This document shows, piece after piece, positions 34,172 through 42,283 of a stretch of DNA of 64,000 bases. The notes below the pieces were generated by a model that saw only the letters and a list, made by a program, of their open reading frames with translations, was not told where the DNA came from and ran no database searches. Each line of letters opens with the position of its first letter. The stretch's first letter is position 1. This stretch comes from Thiosocius sp963753845 (lineage in GTDB: Bacteria > Pseudomonadota > Gammaproteobacteria > Chromatiales > Chromatiaceae): the NCBI GenBank assembly GCA_963753845.1, contig CAVWEI010000017.1, forward strand, positions 1 through 64,000, written 5' to 3'. The position numbers and the translations under genes were made by a program.

Positions 34172-35536
34172 TCAAGAGGACACACCCCAGCTCTGACATT
34201 TGCGTTCCAGGGTCTTTCTGGAGACACCAAGAATCCGTGCGGCGGCAGACTTGTTTCCATTTTCCATGTCGAGGACGCGAAGGATGTGCCGGCGCTCAAC
34301 GGTCTCCAGCGTCAGGTCGTCATCGTTGGCGGACCCACTGCCTGGCCCCAGGTCCGGCACGCAGCCGGGCAGACTTTGGCTGGGCTGGTGGTTGAGCAGC
34401 AGGCAGCGCTCAATGACATTCTTGAGCTCGCGGACGTTGCCCGGCCAATCGTATTGCGCCAGGCGTTTCAGTTCGTCTTCCCGGATCTTTGGAACGGCCA
34501 CCCCAAGATCTGCGGCTATCGAGTTGGCGAAATGTTCGACCAGCTCGGGCAGATCCTGGATACGTTCACGCAGTGCCGGCATGCGTATACTGAGCACGTT
34601 CAGGCGGTAGTAAAGGTCCTCGCGGAAATTTCCCTTGTCCACTTCCGCCTTGAGATCGCGGTTGGTCGCGGCAACGATTCGGACATCCACCGGGGTCTCC
34701 CGGTTACTACCGACCGGGCGCACTGCACGATCCTCCATGACCCGCAGCAAACGAGTCTGCATCGCCAGCGGCATCTCGCCGATCTCATCAAGAAAGAGGG
34801 TGCCGCCATCGGCGTAAGAAAACAGTCCCTCACGCGACTTGACGGCTCCGGTGAATGCCCCCTTGGCATGCCCGAACAACTCGCTCTCCAGCAGTTCGGC
34901 ATGCATGGCCCCGCAGTTGATCGGTACGAAGGATCCGTCGCGGCCGCTGAAGTTATGGATCGCCAGAGCGGCGAGTTCCTTGCCGGTGCCCGATTCACCC
35001 TGAACCAGTATGGTAGACGGCATCGGTGCGACCCGCCTGATGACCTCACAGACTCCAAGAACGAGATCACACGAGCCGATGATGCCGCTGCCTTCGTGGA
35101 TCGTGGTCACCTGGCGGCGCAACAGGAAATTCTCGCGCTTGAGACGCTGTCGTTCGATACAGCGTCCAACGGCCGTCTGCATCTGCTCCATGCGGAACGG
35201 CTTGAGAATGAAGTCAGAGGCACCGGCGCGAAGGGCGGTGATCGCCGTCTGCAGATCGGCATCGGCAGTCATGAAGATTACCGGTGTCATGCAGTCCTGA
35301 TCGCGAAGCTGACCAATCCATTCCAGCCCGGATCGCCCGCGAAGCCGGATACCCGAGATGATCAGATCGAAATGACAGCGGCTCAGCAGGGCGTCAGCGG
35401 CATCGGAATCAGATGCGGTCTCGATCAGACTGAACTGGGAGGCCAGCCCTTTCTGCAGAGAATTAAGGATTCCGGTTTCATCGTCGACGACGAGGACCGA
35501 GTTCAGGCGTTTCGACGCAGCGCCCGGGTTCGTCAC
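34172..35536 (-). CDS. Sigma-54 activator with a receiver lacking the phosphoacceptor Asp
   Basis: A 454-residue NtrC-type protein. Residues 10-125 form a receiver with the acidic pair Asp18-Asp19, Thr90 and Lys112. The phosphoacceptor position, normally Asp, is Gly62 (DLIISGIRL). Residues about 150-385 form the AAA+ domain with Walker A GESGTGKE (180-187) and the sigma-54-contacting GAFTGA (226-231). The C-terminus has a Fis-type helix-turn-helix (NKSAAARILGVSRKTLERKC). The start is GTG 35536. It is divergent from tupA. Three sigma-54 promoters in the island are its likely targets. With no phosphorylation site it may respond to a ligand or partner protein. Confidence 0.9.
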   Translation of the reverse strand: MTNPGAASKRLNSVLVVDDETGILNSLQKGLASQFSLIETASDSDAADALLSRCHFDLIISGIRLRGRSGLEWIGQLRDQDCMTPVIFMTADADLQTAITALRAGASDFILKPFRMEQMQTAVGRCIERQRLKRENFLLRRQVTTIHEGSGIIGSCDLVLGVCEVIRRVAPMPSTILVQGESGTGKELAALAIHNFSGRDGSFVPINCGAMHAELLESELFGHAKGAFTGAVKSREGLFSYADGGTLFLDEIGEMPLAMQTRLLRVMEDRAVRPVGSNRETPVDVRIVAATNRDLKAEVDKGNFREDLYYRLNVLSIRMPALRERIQDLPELVEHFANSIAADLGVAVPKIREDELKRLAQYDWPGNVRELKNVIERCLLLNHQPSQSLPGCVPDLGPGSGSANDDDLTLETVERRHILRVLDMENGNKSAAARILGVSRKTLERKCQSWGVSS

Positions 35537-35715
35537 CGAGAGTGCCGGCGTCCGAGAGTGTGTTGCGGAGGTTTTCGGTCGGAAAAGCCATGGGTGCCGT
35601 GTTGCCCTATTTTAGTGATTGGTTATGAGCCGAAAGTCCTTACACCTGGGAAAGAAACGGAAATGACCAACCGATTTCCCGAGGCCGGCAGCAAGAACCC
35701 GGTTACGCTGGGCTA

Positions 35716-35757
35716 TTGTGTCCCTCGAGTTTAATCAACTCTGAGACATTTTGTCGC
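35716..35757. promoter_or_regulatory. Candidate activator sites upstream of tupA
   Basis: TTGTGTCCC at 35716-35724 and the palindrome GACATTTTGTCGC at 35745-35757 lie 110-150 bp before the tupA sigma-54 promoter. The second shares the TTGTCGC half with the site at 30265-30278 near the fdh operon. Binding by the adjacent regulator is inferred. Confidence 0.4.
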
Positions 35758-35866
35758 GTCAGGCGGAATCAGTGTGGTTCTAAAGACACGGACTAATTGG
35801 GGTATCGATGTGTTCAGGGCCTTCCCGCAGGGGCCGCTCGCGTGCGATCCGGTGCGAAATTGCGTC

Positions 35867-35882
35867 TGGCACCGGATTTGCA
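35867..35882 (+). promoter_or_regulatory. Sigma-54 promoter of tupABC-mobAB-moeA
   Basis: TGGCACCGGATTTGCA matches TGGCACG-N4-TTGCA at all but one position, with GG and GC exactly placed. It lies 42 bp before the tupA ATG, downstream of a CGGAGG ribosome site at 35914-35920. Confidence 0.8.
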
Positions 35883-35924
35883 GTGGCAGACCCTACGCAT
35901 ACATATGACAACGTCGGAGGACTG

Positions 35925-36770
35925 ATGTTCGAGAACCATCGCGTGCTGCTGAAGGCAGCGCTCATCAGCGCTTTGTACTTCGCGCTGAGCCTGGGTGCAA
36001 TCGCCGATTACGATCGGGCCAACACGATCAGGCTCGCGACCACCACGAGCACCGAGAACTCAGGCCTGCTGAATGACCTGCTGCCGCGTTTCAAGGAGGC
36101 CACGGGTTACGAAGTACACGTGATCGCTGTTGGAACCGGCAAGGCGCTGCGGATGGGCCGTGATGGCGATGTGGACGTGGTTCTGGTGCACGCGCCTGCG
36201 GCAGAGCGGAAATTCGTCTATGAGGGTTTCGGCGAACAGCGCTTGCCGGTGATGTTCAATGATTTCGTCCTGGTCGGTCCGGCCTCGGACCCTGCCGGGC
36301 TGGCCAGCGCAAGTGACCTGGGTAATGCGCTCAGGCGAATTGCTGAAACTCAAAGCGTTTTCGTTTCGCGTGGTGATGATTCCGGTACCCACAAGAAGGA
36401 GCGTTCGTTGTGGACGCAGGCCGGCTTGACTCCGGAGGGCGCCTGGTACCGTGAGGCGGGTCAGGGGATGGGCAAAGTCCTGCAGATGGCCGACGAAATG
36501 AATGCCTATACGTTGACGGATCGTGGTACCTGGCTGGCCTATCGCGATAAGAGCCAGTTGAGGATCGCCTATGAGGGTGACGAGGGCCTGTTCAACCCCT
36601 ACGCGATCATCGAGGTGAGTGCGAAGCGCTATCCGGACCTCAACCACGCGGGTGCGAAGGCATTGATCCTCTGGATCAGGGGTACTGATGGTCAAGAGGC
36701 GATTGCCGCATTCCGGAAATCGGGAGAGCAATTGTTCACGCCTTCGGCAAACACCGTCGCAAAACGCTGA
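35925..36770 (+). CDS. tupA: Tungstate ABC transporter substrate-binding protein
   Basis: About 281 residues from ATG 35925, which has CGGAGG at ideal spacing; a longer frame to 35808 lacks one. A signal peptide covers about the first 27 residues. The type-2 binding fold has the TupA signature LATTTSTENSGLL near the start and SRGDDSGTHKKERSLW, a set distinct from ModA. It binds tungstate in the periplasm with high selectivity. Gene order tupABC continues directly. The gene follows a near-perfect sigma-54 promoter. Confidence 0.92.
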   Translation: MFENHRVLLKAALISALYFALSLGAIADYDRANTIRLATTTSTENSGLLNDLLPRFKEATGYEVHVIAVGTGKALRMGRDGDVDVVLVHAPAAERKFVYEGFGEQRLPVMFNDFVLVGPASDPAGLASASDLGNALRRIAETQSVFVSRGDDSGTHKKERSLWTQAGLTPEGAWYREAGQGMGKVLQMADEMNAYTLTDRGTWLAYRDKSQLRIAYEGDEGLFNPYAIIEVSAKRYPDLNHAGAKALILWIRGTDGQEAIAAFRKSGEQLFTPSANTVAKR

Positions 36771-36791
36771 TCGAAAGGGCCGGCGGTCTTG

Positions 36792-37493
36792 ATGGGTTCG
36801 ATCGCAGACAGCACGCGACAGGCGCTTGCACTGCTTTTCGGTGGTGATCCCGGCCTGTGGGAGATCATCGCGATCTCGTTCAAGGTGTCATTGACCGCAA
36901 TGGCGGTCGCCACGCCGGTTGCGGTCGCCATCGCCTTTCTTCTGGCCTATGGCCGGTTCCCCGGTCGGCGCCTGTTGATCACCATGTTCAACACCCTGCT
37001 GTCGTTTCCGGCGGTGGTGGTCGGGTTGACGTTTTACATACTGTTGTCGCGGCAGGGACCTCTGGGCGAATGGCACCTGCTGTTTACGCAGCCGGCAATG
37101 GTGATTGGTCAGATCGCCCTGGCGCTGCCCATCCTGGTGGCGATGGGGCACTCGTCCCTGCAGGCAACGGACCGGCGGGCGTGGGAGACGGCACGCACCC
37201 TGGGTGCAAGCCGGATCCGGGCGGTGGGTACGTTGATGCGCGAGGCGCGTTTTGGATTGTTTGCCGCTTTGCTGGCCGGTTTTGGTCGAATCATTGCAGA
37301 GGTGGGTGCGTCCATGATGCTGGGTGGCAACATATTGCACTACACACGTAACATCCCAACGGCCATCGCCCTTGAAACGAGCAAGGGCGAGTTTGCCCAG
37401 GGAATCGCCCTGGGTCTGGTTTTGCTGGCAATGGCGTTCGTCCTGAATGGATTGCTGCAAGTGGTACAGGGCAAGGGGAGGCCGGTCGCGTGA
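36792..37493 (+). CDS. tupB: Tungstate ABC transporter permease
   Basis: About 233 residues with six hydrophobic segments typical of molybdate/tungstate-class permeases. The EAA loop is in RRAWETARTLGASRIRAVGTLMREARFG. ATG 36792 is preferred to TTG 36789. It overlaps tupC by 4 bp, so the two are probably translated together. It forms the membrane channel with TupC. Confidence 0.92.
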   Translation: MGSIADSTRQALALLFGGDPGLWEIIAISFKVSLTAMAVATPVAVAIAFLLAYGRFPGRRLLITMFNTLLSFPAVVVGLTFYILLSRQGPLGEWHLLFTQPAMVIGQIALALPILVAMGHSSLQATDRRAWETARTLGASRIRAVGTLMREARFGLFAALLAGFGRIIAEVGASMMLGGNILHYTRNIPTAIALETSKGEFAQGIALGLVLLAMAFVLNGLLQVVQGKGRPVA

Positions 37494-38197
37494 CCCGTTT
37501 GTTGTTCAACAAGGTCGAGAAGACCTTTGGCAGGCGCCGTATCCTCGATGGCGTCGATATCTCGCTGGCAGCCGGAGAGTGTCAGCTGCTGTGCGGAGAC
37601 AACGGTGCGGGCAAGTCCACACTGCTCAGGATCATGGCCGGTATGGAGCGGCCCGACCGTGCACAGCTGATGCTGAATGACCTGCCCTGCACCTGGCGCC
37701 GGGCAAAAAAACGCCTGCTGGCTGAATGTATCTATCTTCACCAGCAGCCTTATCTGTTCGAAGGCAGTGTCCGCTATAACCTGAACTACCCACTCATTGG
37801 CCCGCGTGCCGCTCGGGAGCTGCGTATCCACGAAGGGCTGGAGTGGTCGGGTCTGCTGCCACTTGCAGACCAGCCGGTGCACCAGCTGTCCGGTGGAGAA
37901 CGCCAGCGGGTGGCACTGGTCAGGGCGTGGTTGCGGCGGCCGCGGGTGATGCTGCTGGATGAGCCGACCGCCAATATGGACGTGGGCTGCCGACAGCGTA
38001 CCGTGGAACTGTTGCTGGCGCTCAAGCGGGAGGGGGTCGCCCTGGTGGTCGCAACCCATGATCCGCAGCCTTTTGCGGCCGTGGCCGACCGCATGCTCGG
38101 TCTGGATGAAGGGCAACTGAGCGATATCGGACCAGAGATCGCGGGATTGCCGGAAAAGGTTACCCCGATCGTCCGCCGTGCCTGGGTGAACGCATGA
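37490..38197 (+). CDS. tupC: Tungstate ABC transporter ATPase
   Basis: A 235-residue ABC ATPase. Walker A is GDNGAGKST (near residue 41), the signature QLSGGERQRVALVRA, and Walker B VMLLDEPTANMD, followed by the switch His in ATHDPQ. It is short, with no C-terminal MOP/TOBE domain, as usual for TupC. GTG start overlaps tupB by 4 bp. mobA follows after 16 bp. Confidence 0.92.
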   Translation: MTRLLFNKVEKTFGRRRILDGVDISLAAGECQLLCGDNGAGKSTLLRIMAGMERPDRAQLMLNDLPCTWRRAKKRLLAECIYLHQQPYLFEGSVRYNLNYPLIGPRAARELRIHEGLEWSGLLPLADQPVHQLSGGERQRVALVRAWLRRPRVMLLDEPTANMDVGCRQRTVELLLALKREGVALVVATHDPQPFAAVADRMLGLDEGQLSDIGPEIAGLPEKVTPIVRRAWVNA

Positions 38198-38213
38198 CTT
38201 TGAGGCCAAAGGG

Positions 38214-38813
38214 TTGATCGACAGACAGGAGATCACGGCACTCATCCTCGCCGGCGGCAAGAGCCGCCGCATGGGTGGCCGGGACAAGGGTCTTTTGCCG
38301 TTCGGCGACGGATTGCTGGTGGGCCATGTGCTCGACGCCATACGCCCGCAGGTCGGGGCGGTACTGATCAGTGCGAACCGACATCACGAGGAATACCGGC
38401 AGTTCGACGTCCCGGTGCTGGCTGACCCGCTGGACGATTTTCAGGGCCCGCTGGCCGGATTCCTTGCCGGACTGAGGTACATCCAGACCGACTATTTGCT
38501 CACCTTGCCATGTGACGGGCCGGTCATCGTCGACGATTTGGCACAGCGACTTGCCGCCGGGCTGAGCGGGTCCGGTGCCGATATTGCCGTGGCGCATGAT
38601 GGAAATCGACTTCAACCGGTCTACGCTATGTTGAATCGCAATGTATTGCCGGACCTCGTGCTTGCACTTGGAGAGGGCGAACGCAAGATCGACCGCTGGT
38701 ATGCGCGGAACCACTGGGTCACGGTCGATTTCAGTGACGTCCCGCAGCAGTTCAGCAATATCAACACGCCCGAAGATTATGCCAGCGCGGCCACGTCGCG
38801 ACCGGAGGCCTAG
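38214..38813 (+). CDS. mobA: Molybdenum cofactor guanylyltransferase
   Basis: A 199-residue nucleotidyltransferase. ALILAGGKSRRMGGRDKGLLPFG is the GTP-binding consensus loop and ADPLDDFQGPLAG is conserved. It transfers GMP from GTP to Mo/W-molybdopterin, giving the MGD cofactor needed by FdhA. The start is TTG 38214 with GAGG upstream; no ATG fits. It ends 3 bp before mobB. Confidence 0.92.
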   Translation: MIDRQEITALILAGGKSRRMGGRDKGLLPFGDGLLVGHVLDAIRPQVGAVLISANRHHEEYRQFDVPVLADPLDDFQGPLAGFLAGLRYIQTDYLLTLPCDGPVIVDDLAQRLAAGLSGSGADIAVAHDGNRLQPVYAMLNRNVLPDLVLALGEGERKIDRWYARNHWVTVDFSDVPQQFSNINTPEDYASAATSRPEA

Positions 38814-38816
38814 CCT

Positions 38817-39398
38817 GTGGATACCGAAGGTCGCGCACTGAAACCCGTCGAGTTCCCGGTCCCGCTGGTTGGATTCGCGGCCTTCAGCGGTACTGGAAAG
38901 ACCACGCTTCTGCTCAAGCTGCTGCCGCTGCTCAAGGGTGCGGGTCTGCGCATCGCGGTGGTCAAGCATGCTCACCATTCGTTCGAGATGGACCAGCCAG
39001 GGAAGGACAGCTACCGGCTGCGCTCTGCTGGCGCAGACGAAATGCTGGTGGCGGCGCGCTGCAGGATCGGCTGGGTCCGCGAATGTCCAGAGCGTCAGCG
39101 GGAGCCGGGCCTGCAGGAGGTGCTGGCGGTTCTCGATCCGGGCAGGCTCGACCTGGTGCTGGTTGAGGGATTCAAGGCCGAGGTCTTCCCAAAGATCGAA
39201 TTGCATCGAACTCCATTGGGGCGGCCGCTGCTTTTCCCCGATGATCCTAGTATTGTGGCGATTGCGACAGACGAGGGCGAACTTGCGCAGGACCCCGGCA
39301 AGTTGCCGAGACTGCCGATCAATGAGCCTGCCGCGATCGCCGAATTCATCCTCCAGCTGGCAGGACGCGATGCGCGGCTCGAACCTCTGGCCTGCTGA
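38817..39398 (+). CDS. mobB: Molybdopterin-guanine dinucleotide biosynthesis GTPase
   Basis: A 193-residue P-loop GTPase: VGFAAFSGTGKTTLLLKLLP at residues 15-34, VVKHAHHSFEMD, and LVEGFK. It assists MobA in attaching GMP to the cofactor, though it is dispensable in E. coli. The start is GTG 38817, 3 bp after the mobA stop. moeA follows after 14 bp. Confidence 0.92.
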   Translation: MDTEGRALKPVEFPVPLVGFAAFSGTGKTTLLLKLLPLLKGAGLRIAVVKHAHHSFEMDQPGKDSYRLRSAGADEMLVAARCRIGWVRECPERQREPGLQEVLAVLDPGRLDLVLVEGFKAEVFPKIELHRTPLGRPLLFPDDPSIVAIATDEGELAQDPGKLPRLPINEPAAIAEFILQLAGRDARLEPLAC

Positions 39399-39412
39399 GG
39401 ACAATACCGCTG

Positions 39413-40684
39413 ATGCCTACCCCCGACCTGACCACCCGGGCCTCCTGTGCCGATGACTCCGACCCGCTTGCGCTGACCGTTCAACAGGCCAGAGACGCCA
39501 TTCGTGCGGCCCTGGTGCCGATCCAGGATGAGGAGCAGGTGGCCATCCGCTCAGCTCTCGGCCGCGCGCTGGCCAAAGACTGTGTATCACCGCTCGATGT
39601 ACCCAGTCATACCAATTCTGCGATGGACGGTTATGCGCTTGCCGGCAGCGACCTGCCGCAGGATGGTGCGAGGGAATACCGCGTCGTCGCAACGGCCCTG
39701 GCGGGCCAGACCGTGTCCGAGGTCTGCGTGTCCGGTGACTGCGTGCGCATCATGACGGGCGCGCCTATGCCCTCGGGGACAGACACGGTCGTGATGCAGG
39801 AGCAGGTCGAAGTGGTGGACAAGGATCGGGTGCGCATCGATGCAAGGCACCGCGCCGGCCAGAATGTGCGCCAGGCGGGCGAGGATATCGCGCAGGGGTC
39901 CCGGGTGTTCGAGCGGGGTCGGCTGCTCACGGCCGCCGACCTGGGTGTGCTGGCATCCCTGGGCTTCGCGGAACTGCGCGTACACCGCAGGCCCCGTGTC
40001 GCGTTTTTCTCCACCGGTGACGAACTGCGCTCCATCGGCGATGTGCTCGCCGAGGGCGAGATCTACGACAGCAATCGTTACAGCCTGTACGCGATGCTCA
40101 CCGAGGCCGGCGTGGATATCGTCGATCTTGGTGTCGTCGCGGATGATCGCCAGGCGCTCGACGACGCCTTTCACCATGCTGCGCGGGTTGCCGACGTGGT
40201 GATCACCTCGGGAGGAGTCTCGGTTGGGGAAGCGGATTACACAAAGGAGATACTGGACAAGCTCGGCGATATCGCGTTCTGGACTATCGCCATGAAGCCG
40301 GGCCGCCCGCTGACCTTCGGCCGGCTCGGGCAGGCGATGTTCTTCGGACTACCCGGCAACCCGGTTGCGGTCATGCTGACCTTTCATCAGTTCGTGCGGC
40401 CGACGCTCAGGTATCTGGCCAGCGGCAACTGGCCGATCCGACTGGTCACGCAGGCCCGCTCGCGGGTCACTTTGAGAAAGCGGCCGGGTCGCTTCGAGTT
40501 CGTGCGCGGAATCCTTTCTTACGATGAGCAGGGGCAGCTGACGGTCGGGCCCTCGGGTGCCCAGGGCTCGGGCGTCCTCACCTCGATGAGCCGGGCCAAC
40601 TGTTACGTGCTGCTCAACGAAGAATGTGCCGGTGTGGCCGAAGGGGAAATGGTCGCGGTGGAGCCTTTTTCGACCGTACTCTGA
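39413..40684 (+). CDS. moeA: Molybdopterin molybdenumtransferase
   Basis: A 423-residue MoeA: SHTNSAMDGYAL is the conserved active-site loop, VRIMTGAPMPSGTDTVVMQE follows. STGDELRSIG, YDSNRYSL, TSGGVSVGEADYTKEIL and FGLPGNPVAVMLTF form the MoCF domain. It inserts molybdate (or tungstate) into adenylylated molybdopterin. Last gene of the tup-mob-moe operon, driven by the sigma-54 promoter at 35867. It converges with matB. Confidence 0.95.
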   Translation: MPTPDLTTRASCADDSDPLALTVQQARDAIRAALVPIQDEEQVAIRSALGRALAKDCVSPLDVPSHTNSAMDGYALAGSDLPQDGAREYRVVATALAGQTVSEVCVSGDCVRIMTGAPMPSGTDTVVMQEQVEVVDKDRVRIDARHRAGQNVRQAGEDIAQGSRVFERGRLLTAADLGVLASLGFAELRVHRRPRVAFFSTGDELRSIGDVLAEGEIYDSNRYSLYAMLTEAGVDIVDLGVVADDRQALDDAFHHAARVADVVITSGGVSVGEADYTKEILDKLGDIAFWTIAMKPGRPLTFGRLGQAMFFGLPGNPVAVMLTFHQFVRPTLRYLASGNWPIRLVTQARSRVTLRKRPGRFEFVRGILSYDEQGQLTVGPSGAQGSGVLTSMSRANCYVLLNEECAGVAEGEMVAVEPFSTVL

Positions 40685-40751
40685 CAAGTAGAGACCGTGG
40701 GAAAGGACGTTCCCCCGGATACCCGCATCCGATCAGGGCGTTGTTCGTTTT

Positions 40752-42269
40752 TCAGCTGAACAGGTCTTTGTGCCTGTCGCGCAGAACGTTCTTTTGCACC
40801 TTGCCCATGGTGTTTCGCGGCAGCTCGTCGACAATGAACACACGTTTCGGTTGCTTGAAACGTGCAAGCCGGGCGCTCAGCGCGGCCACAATGCCTTCTT
40901 CCGTAATTTCAGAACTGCCATTGGGTACCACGACCGCGGTGACCGACTCGCCGAAGTCCGGGTGAGGCACGCCGATGACTGCAGATTCCTTCACTCCCGG
41001 CAGCTCGTCGATCTCGGACTCAATCTCCTTGGGGTAGACGTTGAAGCCGCCGGAGATGATCAGGTCCTTGGCGCGACCGACGATGGTTACGCGACCGTCG
41101 TCGCCCATCTCGGCGATGTCCCCGGTGATGAACCAGCCGTCCGGCCGAAACTCCTCGGCGGTCTTTTCCGGCATCTGCCAGTATCCGCTGAAGACGTTCG
41201 GTCCCGTGATCTCCAGTACCCCGGCCTCGCCCCGCGGCAGCTGCTTGCCGTGTTCGTCCGCCACCCGTGCGCTGATACCCGGTAGGGCATAGCCGACGGT
41301 GCCGGCTACCCGTTCGCCGTCATAGGGGTTGGAGGTGATCATGCCGGTCTCGGTCATGCCGTAGCGCTCGAGGATGCGGTGTCCGGTACGTTCCTCGAAC
41401 TCGCGGTGCGTCTCGGCCAGCAGGGGCGCAGAACCCGAGATGAACAGGCGCATGTTGGCGCAGGTGTCTCGGCCGAAGTCATCGCGGTCGAGGAGGCGAG
41501 TGTAGAAGGTAGGCACACCCATCATGACGGTGGACTGCGGCAGCTTTCGCATGATGGTCTGGACGTCGTAACGCGGCATGAAGATGACGCGCGAACCACC
41601 GAGCAGGGCACAGTGCAGGGCAACGAACAAGCCGTGTACGTGAAAGATCGGCAGTGCATGCAGCAGCACGTCGTTGGGCTGCCAGTGCCAGAAATCGAAC
41701 AGGACCAGCGCATTCGAAGCAAGATTGGCGTGGCTGAGCATGGCGCCCTTGGAGCGTCCCGTGGTGCCGGAGGTGTACAGGATGGCGGCCAGCTCGTGCG
41801 ACCCGACCTCTACGACGGTTTCACTTGCGGCCTGTGCCTCCACGACTGCCATCAGATCGCCTTCACCTGCACCGCCGAGGCTGAGCACTCTGGGGACGCT
41901 GCATTGTTCCGCGATGTCTTTGAGTTGGTCGATCTTTTCGGGGGTGCAGACGAAAAGCTTCGGCGTAGAATCCGACAGGAAATAGGCGACCTCGGCCGCC
42001 GTGTACGCGGTGTTCAGGGGGATGTAGATGGCACCGGCGCGCAGACAGGCCAGATACAGCAGGACCGCCTCGATCGACTTTTCGACCTGCACCACGACAC
42101 GGTCGCCCTTTTCCACGCCCAGTTGTTGCAACACACCCAGCATCTGTCCGCTGCGTCGATGAATCTCGCTGTAGCGCAGCTGGCGTCCGTCGACGCCGTC
42201 CAGGAACAGTGCATCCGGATCCCCCGGAAAACGATCGTGGAACAGGGAGTAAAGATTTGCATTGCTCAT
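40752..42269 (-). CDS. matB: Malonyl-CoA synthetase
   Basis: About 505 residues of the acyl-CoA synthetase family. Adenylation motifs are AAILYTSGTTGRSKGAMLSH and, later, RYGMTETGM, DGWFITGD, GRAKDLIISGGFNVYPKEIE; the C-terminal catalytic Lys is in LPRNTMGKVQK. The sequence resembles MatB, which activates malonate with ATP and CoA. This fits the operon, which also has malonyl-CoA decarboxylase and a TRAP transporter. Starts at 42278 or 42269 are possible; the longer frame (42845) lies in tauE. It follows the TauE-like gene closely. Confidence 0.9.
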   Translation of the reverse strand: MSNANLYSLFHDRFPGDPDALFLDGVDGRQLRYSEIHRRSGQMLGVLQQLGVEKGDRVVVQVEKSIEAVLLYLACLRAGAIYIPLNTAYTAAEVAYFLSDSTPKLFVCTPEKIDQLKDIAEQCSVPRVLSLGGAGEGDLMAVVEAQAASETVVEVGSHELAAILYTSGTTGRSKGAMLSHANLASNALVLFDFWHWQPNDVLLHALPIFHVHGLFVALHCALLGGSRVIFMPRYDVQTIMRKLPQSTVMMGVPTFYTRLLDRDDFGRDTCANMRLFISGSAPLLAETHREFEERTGHRILERYGMTETGMITSNPYDGERVAGTVGYALPGISARVADEHGKQLPRGEAGVLEITGPNVFSGYWQMPEKTAEEFRPDGWFITGDIAEMGDDGRVTIVGRAKDLIISGGFNVYPKEIESEIDELPGVKESAVIGVPHPDFGESVTAVVVPNGSSEITEEGIVAALSARLARFKQPKRVFIVDELPRNTMGKVQKNVLRDRHKDLFS

Positions 42270-42283
42270 TCTCGTCATGCCCT

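Noticed and set aside
33890..35734. 614-residue plus-strand frame opposite the sigma-54 regulator
   Set aside because: Antisense of a clear NtrC-type gene; composition not protein-like.
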